DNA of 64,000 nucleotides from Staphylococcus croceilyticus (GCF_002902575.1 NZ_PPRD01000014.1:1-64000); one strand, 5' to 3'; numbered from the stretch's first letter, positions 18,286 through 26,781 are shown. Translations and numbers: made by a program. The notes: a model not told the origin generated them from the sequence alone.

Positions 18286-18430
18286 GTCTTATTAAGAGTG
18301 AGTGGAGGGACTTGGCCCTATGAAGCTCCAGCAACTGCGTTCATCGTGAGGTGCTAAATCCAACAGGAATTCCTGAGAGATAAGAAGATGTCTGGAAGCG
18401 CTTCTTATTTAAGGAGGGCTATTTTATTTA
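18286..18430 (+). ncRNA. SAM-I riboswitch (S-box) with transcription attenuator
   Basis: Aptamer at about 18286-18387 with the S-box landmarks in order: AGAGTGAGTGGAGGGA, GGCCCTATGAAG, CAGCAAC, GAGGTGCTAAATCC, and GAGAGATAAG. P1 pairs CTTAT (18288-18292) with ATAAG. The 3' strand of P1, ATAAGAAG (18380-18387), can instead pair with CTTCTTAT (18401-18408) as antiterminator. The competing terminator pairs AGCGCTTCTT (18397-18406) with AAGGAGGGCT (18411-18420), followed by ATTTTATTTA. Both alternative folds are present, so SAM should switch transcription off. Confidence 0.92.
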
Positions 18431-18458
18431 CCCAATTTTTTGAAAAGGTGGTAAATGT

Positions 18459-18629
18459 ATGGAGACATTGCAAGAATTATTTAAACAATTAGACTACTGG
18501 GAGAACTACTCACCAAGAAGTTATAGTGGCAGTATGATGAGAGTAGGAAAGCGAAACGCAGTTAAACGAAAAATCTTTGAAAGTATAACTGTAGAGGATA
18601 TTAGAAAATATATATTAAATAGGAAGTAA
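18459..18629 (+). CDS. SAM-riboswitch-controlled 56-residue protein, unknown function
   Basis: Small ORF starting MEQ-like: it begins METLQELFKQ and ends DIRKYILNRK, with a basic centre (VGKRNAVKRKIF). There is no TM segment or signal peptide, and it is probably a soluble basic helical protein. The ATG at 18459 follows AGGTGG (18446-18451) at a normal distance; another ATG at 18455 gives only nine codons. It is the only ORF between the SAM riboswitch and the terminator at 18638, so the riboswitch serves it alone. I do not recognise the family. The SAM control suggests a job in methionine, cysteine or methylation metabolism, which is inference only. Confidence 0.75.
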   Translation: METLQELFKQLDYWENYSPRSYSGSMMRVGKRNAVKRKIFESITVEDIRKYILNRK

Positions 18630-18637
18630 TTGTTCAA

Positions 18638-18675
18638 AGCCTCGTCATACTAACTGTTATGATGAGGTTTTTAAT
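18638..18675 (+). terminator. Terminator after the 56-residue ORF
   Basis: CCTCGTCATA at 18640-18649 pairs with TATGATGAGG at 18658-18667, followed by TTTTTAAT. It closes a monocistronic unit made of the riboswitch and the small ORF. Confidence 0.88.
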
Positions 18676-18773
18676 ATGTCTCGCAGTGTATGCGTATTCA
18701 TTTTCAAGAAAAAGATGTAAAATAAAGGCTAAGTAATTCGAAAATATCATTTGATAAATAGAGGTGAACACCT

Positions 18774-18938
18774 GTGATATTAATTATGTTATCTCCATTA
18801 TTAATTATTGGATTTATCGCATTATCTATTAGAGAAGAAAGAAAACGTAACAAAAAAGAACAAGAGAAAAAAGCAGAATTAGAAAAAGAGAAAAATAAAA
18901 TTTCTAATCCAGATTATGATGAGCAAGATAAAGAGTAA
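18774..18938 (+). CDS. Small single-pass membrane protein upstream of braRS
   Basis: A 54-residue ORF, starting at GTG 18774 seven bases after GAGGTG (18761-18766). It has one TM helix at residues 1-18 (MILIMLSPLLIIGFIALS) and a strongly charged Lys/Glu-rich tail likely to be cytoplasmic and helical. It ends 41 bases before braR, so it probably belongs to the same transcript. Small membrane proteins are known partners of some Bce-type modules (for example VraH with VraDE in S. aureus), but I cannot show homology to VraH. Confidence 0.65.
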   Translation: MILIMLSPLLIIGFIALSIREERKRNKKEQEKKAELEKEKNKISNPDYDEQDKE

Positions 18939-18979
18939 TTTATTAAATTTAAGAAATTCAGATACGAAAGGTGAGCAAT

Positions 18980-19645
18980 ATGAAAGTACTGATTGTGGAA
19001 GATGACTTAGTAATCGCTGAAAGTTTAGAACATGAGCTAACTAAGTGGAATTACGAAGTAGTTGTAGCAAAACAATTTGATAATATTCTTGATTTATTTA
19101 ACTCCCATCAACCGCAACTCGTATTGTTAGATATCAATTTACCAACATTCAATGGCTATCATTGGTGCCAAGAAATTCGCAAGACATCGAATGTGCCGAT
19201 TATCTTCATTAGTTCACGTACGGATAATATGGATCAGATTATGGCAATTCAAATGGGTGGCGATGATTTTATTGAGAAGCCATTTAACCTATCTTTAACC
19301 GTAGCGAAGATTCAAGCGTTATTACGTCGCACATATGATTTAGCAGTCTCCAATAATGAGATTATTGTGCACAACTGTAAGCTAATTATTGATGAAGCGA
19401 CACTTTACCATAATGATGAATCTGTGCAATTATCTTTCACAGAACTTCAAATCTTGCATATGCTGTTTCGCAATGAAGGTAAATATGTTAGTCGTACGTC
19501 TTTAATTGAAAAGTGTTGGGAATCTGAAAATTTCATTGATGATAATACACTTGCCGTGAATATGACACGTTTACGTAAGAAGTTACAATCGATTGGCGTG
19601 AAAGATTTAATAGAGACGAAGAAAAATGTTGGGTATAAGGTGTAG
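18980..19645 (+). CDS. braR: Response regulator BraR/NsaR (OmpR family)
   Basis: Cytoplasmic response regulator of a Bce-type peptide-antibiotic sensing system. The 221-residue protein has a receiver domain with acidic EDD at 7-9, the phosphoacceptor Asp in LLDINLP, the conserved Lys in IEKPFN, and a C-terminal winged helix (SFTELQILHMLF ... DDNTLAVNMTRLRKKL). The start was moved from the GTG at 18971 to the ATG at 18980, which fits AAAGGTGA spacing and gives the 221 residues expected for BraR. It overlaps the braS reading frame region and is followed by it at once. Confidence 0.88.
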   Translation: MKVLIVEDDLVIAESLEHELTKWNYEVVVAKQFDNILDLFNSHQPQLVLLDINLPTFNGYHWCQEIRKTSNVPIIFISSRTDNMDQIMAIQMGGDDFIEKPFNLSLTVAKIQALLRRTYDLAVSNNEIIVHNCKLIIDEATLYHNDESVQLSFTELQILHMLFRNEGKYVSRTSLIEKCWESENFIDDNTLAVNMTRLRKKLQSIGVKDLIETKKNVGYKV

Positions 19646-19650
19646 TGACT

Positions 19651-20547
19651 ATGTTTAAAGCGTTTATGAAATCGATATTAAATGAAATCATTATCGTGAT
19701 TGCCGTAATATTATTGTTTCTATTAATCTTCTTTTTATTTAGCTTACCGATGAGCGCGTTTCTGTTAGGTACGGCGATTATTTTATTTGTCATGATTATT
19801 TATTGGCTTATTCAATTAAGTGGCTTTAAAGAACAAGAAGATATGAAAGAAACAATGACACAACTTGAAGAAGAATTGCAACAGGTTAAAAGTCATCAAA
19901 CTGAATATCAAGCCAATGTGGAGAACTACTTTTTAACATGGGTCCATCAAATCAAGACACCGATTACTGCTTCAAAGTTGTTACTTGAACGTAATGAGGA
20001 TAATGTCGTTAATCGTGTACGCCAAGAGATTATTCAAATTGATAACTATACGAGTCTTGCGCTAAGTTATTTAAAATTGATGAATGAAGAGACGGACATG
20101 TCCTTTTCAAAAGTGAAAATTAATGAACTCGTGCGACCCCTAATTATGAAATATTCAATTCAATTTATTGATCAGAAAACAAAAATTCATTATGAGCGTT
20201 GTGAAGATGAAGTGTTAACTGACGTCCAGTGGTGTAGCATTATGATTGAACAAATTCTAAATAATGCATTGAAATATGCGCGAGGAAAAGATATTTGGAT
20301 TGAGTTCAATAATAAAACGAAAGTGCTATCGATTCGTGATAATGGCGTTGGAATTAGCCAAGCCGACTTGCCGAAAATATTCGATAAAGGTTATTCAGGT
20401 TACAATGGTCGCCTTAATGACCAATCAAGTGGTATTGGCCTTTTCATCGTAAAACATATTTCGCGACATCTTCACCATAAAGTCGATGTCGACTCAGATC
20501 TTGGAACAGGCACAACCTTCCACATCTACTTCCCACAATCAAACTAA
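19651..20547 (+). CDS. braS: Intramembrane-sensing histidine kinase BraS/NsaS
   Basis: A 298-residue kinase with two closely spaced N-terminal TM helices (about 10-32 and 36-56) and almost no extracellular loop, the BceS-like type that senses its ABC transporter rather than the peptide itself. The H-box is in FLTWVHQIKTPITASKLLLE. N, G1 and G2 boxes follow (QILNNALKYA, IRDNGVGI, SSGIGLFIVKH). From memory the catalytic half is very close to S. aureus NsaS. The ATG at 19651 is preferred over the GTG at 19645 because AAGGTG at 19638-19643 is then well spaced. Confidence 0.9.
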   Translation: MFKAFMKSILNEIIIVIAVILLFLLIFFLFSLPMSAFLLGTAIILFVMIIYWLIQLSGFKEQEDMKETMTQLEEELQQVKSHQTEYQANVENYFLTWVHQIKTPITASKLLLERNEDNVVNRVRQEIIQIDNYTSLALSYLKLMNEETDMSFSKVKINELVRPLIMKYSIQFIDQKTKIHYERCEDEVLTDVQWCSIMIEQILNNALKYARGKDIWIEFNNKTKVLSIRDNGVGISQADLPKIFDKGYSGYNGRLNDQSSGIGLFIVKHISRHLHHKVDVDSDLGTGTTFHIYFPQSN

Positions 20548-20568
20548 ACTTTCAAAATTGTAAGCCAG

Positions 20569-20614
20569 CCAACAACATTTGTAAGAAAATATCAATGTTG
20601 TTGGCCCTTTTTTG
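20569..20614 (+). terminator. Terminator after braS
   Basis: CCAACAACATT (20569-20579) pairs perfectly with AATGTTGTTGG (20594-20604), followed by CCC and a T-rich run. It indicates that braDE have their own promoter within 20615-20981. Confidence 0.88.
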
Positions 20615-20797
20615 TTTTATCATAGAATTAACATAAAAATATCCTGCTTTTAGATTTATTAAATATAGAAGAAATTGGTGAAAGACTTCGGTGAATAGAT
20701 TTAAACATCCCATACTTAAGTGATTTTAAGATAGATAATTATAGTGCAGTTAGCAGATTTTTTGAAGAGATAAATATGTAAATGTAATTGTAGAAGG

Positions 20798-20929
20798 CAT
20801 TTTAAGATAGAAAACGTAGCGTAGTTATGAGACTCCTAGTGGAAAAGAAAGAGTCTCAAGACTACAGGCTTGAGCCTTTCCCACAGGAAAGCGAAATAAC
20901 TTAAGCAAGTGACTATCTATCTTAAAATG
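20798..20929. repeat. 132-bp palindromic MITE-like intergenic element
   Basis: The element is bounded by perfect 13-bp inverted repeats, CATTTTAAGATAG at 20798-20810 and its complement at 20917-20929. Inside are further inverted segments: GAGACTC/GAGTCTC, CTCAAG/CTTGAG and GTGGAAA/TTTCCCAC. An extra copy of the 12-base end sequence lies at 20723-20734. It holds no ORF. The internal sequence resembles a dispersed intergenic repeat I associate with staphylococcal genomes. It lies between braS and braD. Confidence 0.7.
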
Positions 20930-20981
20930 ACTTTAATAAGAAATGTAAAAAATCATTTTCAAAGAAAGGAAGAATGAAGAC

Positions 20982-21731
20982 ATGTTATTAGACGTAAGAA
21001 ATGTAAAGAAAACATTCGGTAGAGGCCTAAACGCAACCACAGCCCTCAATGGCATCTCACTAACCATAGACAACGGCGAATTCGTCGCAATCATGGGCGA
21101 ATCAGGCTCAGGTAAATCCACCCTCCTTAACCTCATCGCCACATTCGACAAAGTCACAGAAGGCACCATTACCATCAACAACCAAGACATTCGCAAACTA
21201 CGCAACAAACAAATCGCACATTTCCGTCGTGATAACTTAGGCTTCGTCTTCCAAGACTTCAACGTGCTACCAACCATGACTAATAAAGATAATATGCTCA
21301 TGCCACTCGTTTTAGCTAATCGCTCACATAAAATCATGCAACAACGTTTAGATCAACTTAGCACTGAACTAGGCATTGAGAAATTACTAGACAAATATCC
21401 TTATCAAATTTCTGGTGGGGAACAACAGCGTATTGCTATTGGACGTGCGCTCATGAATGAACCGAATTTATTACTTGCCGATGAACCAACTGGTGCGCTA
21501 GATTCAAAGACTTCGAAGAATATTATGGACCTTTTCAAAAAAATAAATAATCACCATCAAACAATCTTAATGGTGACGCATTCTGCAGTGGATGCATCTT
21601 ATGCAAAGCGTGTGTTGTTTATTAAAGATGGACGTTTATATCATGAGATTTATCGCGGAGAGGAATCGCAACAAGATTTCCAGAAACGTATTGCGGATAG
21701 TTTAGCCATTCTGAATGAAAGAGGTGACTAA
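20982..21731 (+). CDS. braD: ABC transporter ATP-binding protein BraD (Bce type)
   Basis: A 249-residue ATPase with Walker [11 protein letters not shown]-loop VFQDFNVLP, signature SGGEQQR, Walker [13 protein letters not shown] and H-loop THS. It powers the BraE permease, which in S. aureus senses bacitracin and nisin together with BraS and signals to BraR. AAGAAAGGAAG precedes the ATG. Codon use in the first third is richer in C than in the neighbours (repeated GGC, ACC, ATC), which is slightly odd but does not break the reading frame. Confidence 0.9.
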   Translation: MLLDVRNVKKTFGRGLNATTALNGISLTIDNGEFVAIMGESGSGKSTLLNLIATFDKVTEGTITINNQDIRKLRNKQIAHFRRDNLGFVFQDFNVLPTMTNKDNMLMPLVLANRSHKIMQQRLDQLSTELGIEKLLDKYPYQISGGEQQRIAIGRALMNEPNLLLADEPTGALDSKTSKNIMDLFKKINNHHQTILMVTHSAVDASYAKRVLFIKDGRLYHEIYRGEESQQDFQKRIADSLAILNERGD

Positions 21732-21732
21732 G

Positions 21733-23724
21733 ATGCCATTTCGTATGCTTTGGACGATGATTGGTCAGAACTTTAAAACACAGCGTCACGTGATGATACC
21801 GTTTATCCTAGCTTTGAGTATGATCTTTGGTATTGAATTTATTCTACTATCTTTAAACATGAATGAGTATGTTCATAAACGAAGTGAGACATTACCGGCG
21901 TTTATAGGAATAGGTAACTTCTTCATGAGCGTGTTAGGTTTTATCTTTATTTTATATGCAAACCGCTTTATGATGAAACGACGCCAACAGGAATTAGCGA
22001 TGTATATGGTTTTGGGTATGGAGAAGAAACATTTCCAACTCATTATGTTGGCGGAAATGATTTATCAATATATTGTGGTGGCGTTGCTTAGTATTTCAGG
22101 GGGTTATTTATTCGGTGCCTTAATCTTTATGTTGTTAAATAAATTAATGCATCAAACTGGCATGTCATTGATAGATTATCCATTTAATATGAAGGCGATG
22201 CTTTTTACGTTATTAATGTTAGCAGTGCTGATGGGGTTCTTATTTATAATGAATAACATTAAGCTATTGTTCCAAAGTCCTATTAAATTAATTCGGCAGC
22301 ATCAAATAACAGAGAGGCGGTTACCTAAGGCTATTCTCTACATAGTATTAGTCATTGGTGTTATCGCCATAGCTATTAGTTATAAAATTGCATTAAGTGA
22401 TGCGTTATTAGCACAATCATTAATTCAATTGTTTAATGCCGTCTTTCTAGTCATGTTAGGAACTTATTGTTTATTTATATCATTAGGCGTTTTATTACTT
22501 GAGTGGCTACAAAAAATACCGAAACTGTACTATCATCCGAAATACTTTTTCATTATTTCTGGTTTAAGGTCTCGAATCAATACGAATGTTATCGGACTCG
22601 CGAGTATTTCTATTCTATGCACATTTTTAATCGTCACTTTGGGGATGACGATTACAACATATCGTGATATAGACAAACGCATCTACAAGCTAATGCCTGA
22701 TCAATATAAGATGTCAGTTCAAGGTAATGTGACAACGGATAAGGACGTTCAACGTAAAGTGCATAACCTAGAACACGATATTGAGAAAAATGCGAAGATA
22801 GATTTCTTTAAAGAGTTGCCAGTAGCTATGATTGCTAGTTCGTACCGTTCTCCTCATACATTTGATAAAGAAACAAGTAACTCAGCTAGATTTCAACTTA
22901 ATAATCCTTATTTATTATTGATGACGCAAAATGATTATAATAAAGTAGCTAAGCATAAAGTGAACTTAAATAAAGATGAAGTAGGCCTAGCTAGTTCCAG
23001 TCATATATTTAAAAAATTAAATACGATTAATTTAATGAAGACTCAATTTAAAGCGAAACAAATAGATAATCTTAGTTATAGTTATCAAATGCCAGAAGGA
23101 CTAATGGTAATAACACCTAATGGTAAACGTTACCATCAAATAGCAAATTATTATATGAATGGGCTTTATTCATCTAGTCGTCAACTTAGTACTTATGAAA
23201 CGACGTTTATTAATTTTAATATTATGACTAAGGATGTTTCTCATTTTAATAAAATAAAAGGTCATTTAGAGGACAAATATAAAGTTAATATTGACACTAG
23301 AGAGAAGACGATGTCCATATTATATGAATTCAACGGTGGATTGATATTTATTGGTACCGTTGTTTCTATTGTATTGCTGCTTGGTACTTTCTTGATGATG
23401 TACTATAAAAATATTGCAGAAGGTTATGAAGATCGGCGTAATTATCAAATTATGGCGAAAGTTGGAATCGAAGACGAACGTATTAAATCGACTATCAATC
23501 ATCAAATTATATGGATTTTTGCTTTACCGATTTTAGTAGCCATGATTCATGTTGCTGTAGCATTTAAATATATTTTTAATCTATTAGGTATTTTAAGTAT
23601 CACGGATATGGGCGTGTTCGCGACAAGCTATATCGGTGTGATTGTCATGGTCATTGCTATTTACGCCTTGATGTATTGGATTACATCTCGCATTTATTAC
23701 CTCATTGTCCATCATTATTTTTAA
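21733..23724 (+). CDS. braE: ABC transporter permease BraE (Bce/FtsX-like)
   Basis: A 663-residue permease with the Bce layout: one N-terminal TM, FtsX-like groups of TMs, a large extracellular domain between about residues 305 and 535, and four C-terminal TMs. The segment LAMYMVLGMEKKHFQLIMLAEM is typical of the family. The ATG at 21733 is placed six bases after GAGGTG and directly follows the braD stop; an in-frame ATG at 21715 lies inside braD and before that site. It acts with braD as detoxifier or sensor of cell-wall-active peptides. Confidence 0.88.
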   Translation: MPFRMLWTMIGQNFKTQRHVMIPFILALSMIFGIEFILLSLNMNEYVHKRSETLPAFIGIGNFFMSVLGFIFILYANRFMMKRRQQELAMYMVLGMEKKHFQLIMLAEMIYQYIVVALLSISGGYLFGALIFMLLNKLMHQTGMSLIDYPFNMKAMLFTLLMLAVLMGFLFIMNNIKLLFQSPIKLIRQHQITERRLPKAILYIVLVIGVIAIAISYKIALSDALLAQSLIQLFNAVFLVMLGTYCLFISLGVLLLEWLQKIPKLYYHPKYFFIISGLRSRINTNVIGLASISILCTFLIVTLGMTITTYRDIDKRIYKLMPDQYKMSVQGNVTTDKDVQRKVHNLEHDIEKNAKIDFFKELPVAMIASSYRSPHTFDKETSNSARFQLNNPYLLLMTQNDYNKVAKHKVNLNKDEVGLASSSHIFKKLNTINLMKTQFKAKQIDNLSYSYQMPEGLMVITPNGKRYHQIANYYMNGLYSSSRQLSTYETTFINFNIMTKDVSHFNKIKGHLEDKYKVNIDTREKTMSILYEFNGGLIFIGTVVSIVLLLGTFLMMYYKNIAEGYEDRRNYQIMAKVGIEDERIKSTINHQIIWIFALPILVAMIHVAVAFKYIFNLLGILSITDMGVFATSYIGVIVMVIAIYALMYWITSRIYYLIVHHYF

Positions 23725-23815
23725 TTTTTTTGAAAAGGAAATTTGTAATACTTTTCAAAAAATAAGAGTAACGTCATTATCATCAGGGTATAGGACAAAA
23801 AAAGGAGGCGTAATT

Positions 23816-24994
23816 ATGGCAAATCAAACATATGATTATTCAACGAAGAATGGACATGAACATAATAAAGTGAGCCGAGTTGGTGAACACATACTGACAT
23901 GGGTCGGTGTAGCTATACAAGCGTTACTCGCAATTTTATTTCTATTAATTCGACCGTTCGTAGGTAATTCCGATTTCCGAGAACAAGTCGTAACTGAAAC
24001 ACAAAGACAAGGTAACCAAGTATCAACAAGTGAAATTAATCAAGGCGTTGGTGCGTTAAGTAAATTTATTGATTTTCTTACTTGGGGCTCAATCATTCCT
24101 TTAATCTTAGCGATTATTGGTGGCTTTTTAATTAGTAAGAAACATAAAGTTGCAGGTGTTTTAATTCTTATCGCAGGTATTTTAGCTCTAGCAACAAACT
24201 GGATTAGTGCTATCTTATGGTTAATCGCAGGTATTATGTTATTAGTTAGAAAAGCTAAAAAACATAACGACTATGACAACAATTATTATGGCAATAATGG
24301 TTATGACAATCACCGTGGCAATGGTTACGATGATCATAACAACAGCTACGACAACCATCGCGACAATAACTATGACAACAGAAACAATGGTTATGCGAAT
24401 GTAACTAACCAAGGTCATCGTGACAATGACTATCATAATGATAGAAATGATAACCGTTATGATAGAGACAACCACGATAGAAATGATAGAGATCGTAAAG
24501 ATGTAAATGCTAGTAACAATGCCTTCATTTTAGATGAAGAAGATAAAGCAAAAGAACAAGATTATATTAAAGAACATTATTCAAACGACGAACACGATGT
24601 ACATGATGGCAGTCATGACAATTCTCGTCATAGTAATGACAATGACCGTCACAATCGTGACCATTTATATGATGACAATGGTTACCGTCGCGAAGATGAC
24701 CGCAATTACAGTCACGACACAGATCGTCATGAGTATCGCTCATTAAATAACGGTAACGATGACAACAACAATATCGGTAGAACTTTAACTAACGATGAAG
24801 ATTATAAACGCGATAATAACCGTTATGGCAAAGAGGGCAACTCTCATCGTAATGATAAATATAATCACAACAACAATAATGATTCAATTGGCTTAAATAA
24901 AGATCTTGAAAAGGAACAACATGACGATAATTTCTTAAAAGATGAAGCTAAAAAATTAAAAGATAAGAAAGATAACGACCCTTATAAATATTAA
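23816..24994 (+). CDS. DUF4064-like membrane protein with long Asn/Asp/His-rich tail
   Basis: A 392-residue protein. The first 140 residues hold about three TM helices (near 27-45, 85-105 and 112-135) and resemble DUF4064 proteins of staphylococci. The rest, about 240 residues, is low-complexity and rich in Asn, Asp, His, Tyr and Arg (for example NNYYGNNGYDNHRGNGYDDH), ending with charged Lys/Glu/Asp segments; it is probably disordered. The ATG at 23816 follows AAAGGAGGCG; an upstream in-frame start at 23705 falls inside braE and is rejected. A terminator follows. Function is unknown; metal or surface-polymer binding by the tail is possible. Confidence 0.75.
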   Translation: MANQTYDYSTKNGHEHNKVSRVGEHILTWVGVAIQALLAILFLLIRPFVGNSDFREQVVTETQRQGNQVSTSEINQGVGALSKFIDFLTWGSIIPLILAIIGGFLISKKHKVAGVLILIAGILALATNWISAILWLIAGIMLLVRKAKKHNDYDNNYYGNNGYDNHRGNGYDDHNNSYDNHRDNNYDNRNNGYANVTNQGHRDNDYHNDRNDNRYDRDNHDRNDRDRKDVNASNNAFILDEEDKAKEQDYIKEHYSNDEHDVHDGSHDNSRHSNDNDRHNRDHLYDDNGYRREDDRNYSHDTDRHEYRSLNNGNDDNNNIGRTLTNDEDYKRDNNRYGKEGNSHRNDKYNHNNNNDSIGLNKDLEKEQHDDNFLKDEAKKLKDKKDNDPYKY

Positions 24995-25010
24995 GCGTTG
25001 TTAAAAGTAG

Positions 25011-25040
25011 AGCGAGCCTGAAAAACGGCTCGCTTTTATT
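25011..25040 (+). terminator. Terminator of the DUF4064-like gene
   Basis: AGCGAGCC (25011-25018) pairs with GGCTCGCT (25027-25034), followed by TTTATT. Confidence 0.88.
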
Positions 25041-25051
25041 ATGTACAAAAT

Positions 25052-25087
25052 AAGGCGATGGTGCTCCTAAGTTAGCATCATCGCCTT
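25052..25087. terminator. Second hairpin, possible bidirectional terminator
   Basis: AAGGCGATGGTGCT (25052-25065) pairs with AGCATCATCGCCTT (25074-25087), 14 bp with one G-T pair. Flanking T runs on both strands are short, so it could back up the preceding terminator or end the reverse-strand monooxygenase transcript. Confidence 0.55.
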
Positions 25088-25189
25088 TATACGTTAATTT
25101 CTATTATATGGATTAATAAATTGGATATTGGATATAAATGAATTTGGATAATAATGAATGTCTTAAGACTGTAGGCAAACTCTTTCACT

Positions 25190-25345
25190 CTTCGTCACCT
25201 TATGCATGCCTTAAAGTACCACTTCTTCTTTAGAAGTTAGTGGTACTTACACATGAGCTTTAGCTCAGGTGTTCCTATAAGTAAGAAGTAAACTCCCGTC
25301 GTTACGCATATCGTTTCCTCGATTGACAAGGGTTTTCTTTCAGTC
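25190..25345. other. Structured non-coding stretch, possible IS200/IS605-type end remnant
   Basis: Two adjacent hairpins: AAGTACCACT / AGTGGTACTT around an inner TCT-TT-AGA stem (about 25215-25251), and ACAC-x2-GAGC / GCTC-x2-GTGT with loop TTTA (about 25251-25273). Stem-loops with CTTTAG loops are typical of right ends of IS200/IS605 elements. No TnpA or TnpB ORF is recognisable on either side. The rest of 25088-25387 shows nothing else I can name. Confidence 0.3.
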
Positions 25346-25387
25346 TTAATAGTTTAAAGAACTTTATTAACAAGTTCTATTGAATTT

Positions 25388-26689
25388 CTAATTTAGCCCT
25401 AAGTGATCTCTCAGGGTATGTCCTGTGTACGCTGTGCGATATAAACCGCGACGTTGTAATTCAGGAACAATTAATTCTACAAAGTCTTTTAAGCTATGTG
25501 GGAGGGAAGGTGGCATTAAATTAAAGCCATCTGCGACACCTTCGTTGAACCACTGTTCCATTTCGTCTACGATTTCTTCAGGTGTGCCTACTAAAGTGAA
25601 ATGGCCGCCTCCAGCATTTAAATAGCCCAGTAATTCACGAACAGTCGGTTGTTTGTCATTAATGATTTCAAGGATGGTTTCATAACGACCTTTTGGTCCA
25701 CTAAACGCTTCAAGCGGTGGCAATTCAGGAACAGGTTCATCAAGTTCCCATTGACTACAATCTTGTTGGACAAAGAAACTTAACTGCTTTAAAGCAGTTT
25801 CGACAGGGAGTAATGCGTCTAGTTCTGCTTTTTTAGCTTCCGCTTCTTCATGCGTGCGTCCAACATAGGTTACTAATCCTGGAAAGACTTTAATATATCT
25901 TGGATTTTCTGTGTTATGTTTCATTTGAGCATCAAGTCTTTCACGATAGCGTTTCGCTTGTTTCAAATTCCATGATACTGAATAGACGGCATCCGCATAT
26001 TTCGTAGCTAAAGCAATACCTTGGTTAGATGCGCCAGCTTGCATAGCAACTGGCTTTCCTTGTGGGCTTTGTGGCGTCGTTAGTGGCCCATGCACTTGGA
26101 AGTATTTACCTTTATGATGAAGCGGTTGTATCGTTGGCGTATCCATCAACGTACCTGCTTCACGATTAGGTTGAAAGTCTTCAGTAGTCCATGACTCAAA
26201 CAACCCATTAACGACGCGAGCGAATTCGTCCGCCTTTTCATAACGAACCGCATGCTCAGGCAAGGCCTCCATACTGTGGTTCTGAGCCTCCACATCTGTC
26301 ATAGAAGTCACTAAATTCCAACCGACGCGCCCGCCAGTGATGTGGTCCAAACTTAATAACTGACGCGCTACCGTGAATGGATTTGAAAATGTACTCGAGA
26401 TAGTGGGTACCAAACCGACATGATGTGTAACCTGGGAAATAGCTGTTAAGTTAATGAGTGGGTCAAACCAAAAACTTGGCATTGTCGTGAAACCTGGATT
26501 GAATGCCTGATTATCCGCAAAGAATACGACATCGAAAAGTCCTCTCTCGGAAAGCTGAGCTAGCTCTTGATAATAGGTAATATCACCGAGACGTTCAACG
26601 CTTGAATCAGTTTGTTGCCAAGCTGCCTGATGATGACCGCAACCATAAATTAAAATGCCAATGTGTAATTGTTGTTTCTCTTTCTTCAT
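25388..26689 (-). CDS. FMN-dependent monooxygenase, NtaA/SnaA/DszA-type luciferase family
   Basis: A 433-residue flavin monooxygenase of the bacterial luciferase superfamily, subgroup NtaA/SnaA/SoxA (DszA). Visible family blocks are FFADNQAFNPG, LDHITGGRVGWNLVTS, the MQAGASNQGIALATKYADAVYS segment region near residue 215, and FTLVGTPEEIVDEM near the C-terminus. Such enzymes use FMNH2 from a separate reductase to cleave C-N or C-S bonds in heterocycles or sulfonates. It is the second gene after a TPP riboswitch, 92 bases behind the SDR gene with no terminator between. Substrate is unknown. Confidence 0.85.
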   Translation of the reverse strand: MKKEKQQLHIGILIYGCGHHQAAWQQTDSSVERLGDITYYQELAQLSERGLFDVVFFADNQAFNPGFTTMPSFWFDPLINLTAISQVTHHVGLVPTISSTFSNPFTVARQLLSLDHITGGRVGWNLVTSMTDVEAQNHSMEALPEHAVRYEKADEFARVVNGLFESWTTEDFQPNREAGTLMDTPTIQPLHHKGKYFQVHGPLTTPQSPQGKPVAMQAGASNQGIALATKYADAVYSVSWNLKQAKRYRERLDAQMKHNTENPRYIKVFPGLVTYVGRTHEEAEAKKAELDALLPVETALKQLSFFVQQDCSQWELDEPVPELPPLEAFSGPKGRYETILEIINDKQPTVRELLGYLNAGGGHFTLVGTPEEIVDEMEQWFNEGVADGFNLMPPSLPHSLKDFVELIVPELQRRGLYRTAYTGHTLRDHLGLN

Positions 26690-26781
26690 AATGAATCACT
26701 AACACTCCAGTTTGTTGTTGGGATCTTGATTAAATAGAGGAAAACGCGTGTATTAAGTACGTTGCATTTAACTCAAAGGAA

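Noticed and set aside
18301-18430. T-box leader as an alternative to the SAM riboswitch
   Set aside because: No T-box sequence (TGGNACCGCG) is present, while all S-box landmarks are in order.
24242-24746. Open frames on both strands across the low-complexity tail
   Set aside because: They are shadows of the biased Asn/Asp/His coding sequence, lack ribosome sites and would encode Ile/Val/Thr runs.
24255-24960. Dense short repeats that at first look like a CRISPR array or tandem-repeat locus
   Set aside because: The repeats are codon-length variations of Asn/Asp/His codons in one long open frame, with no constant repeat or spacers.
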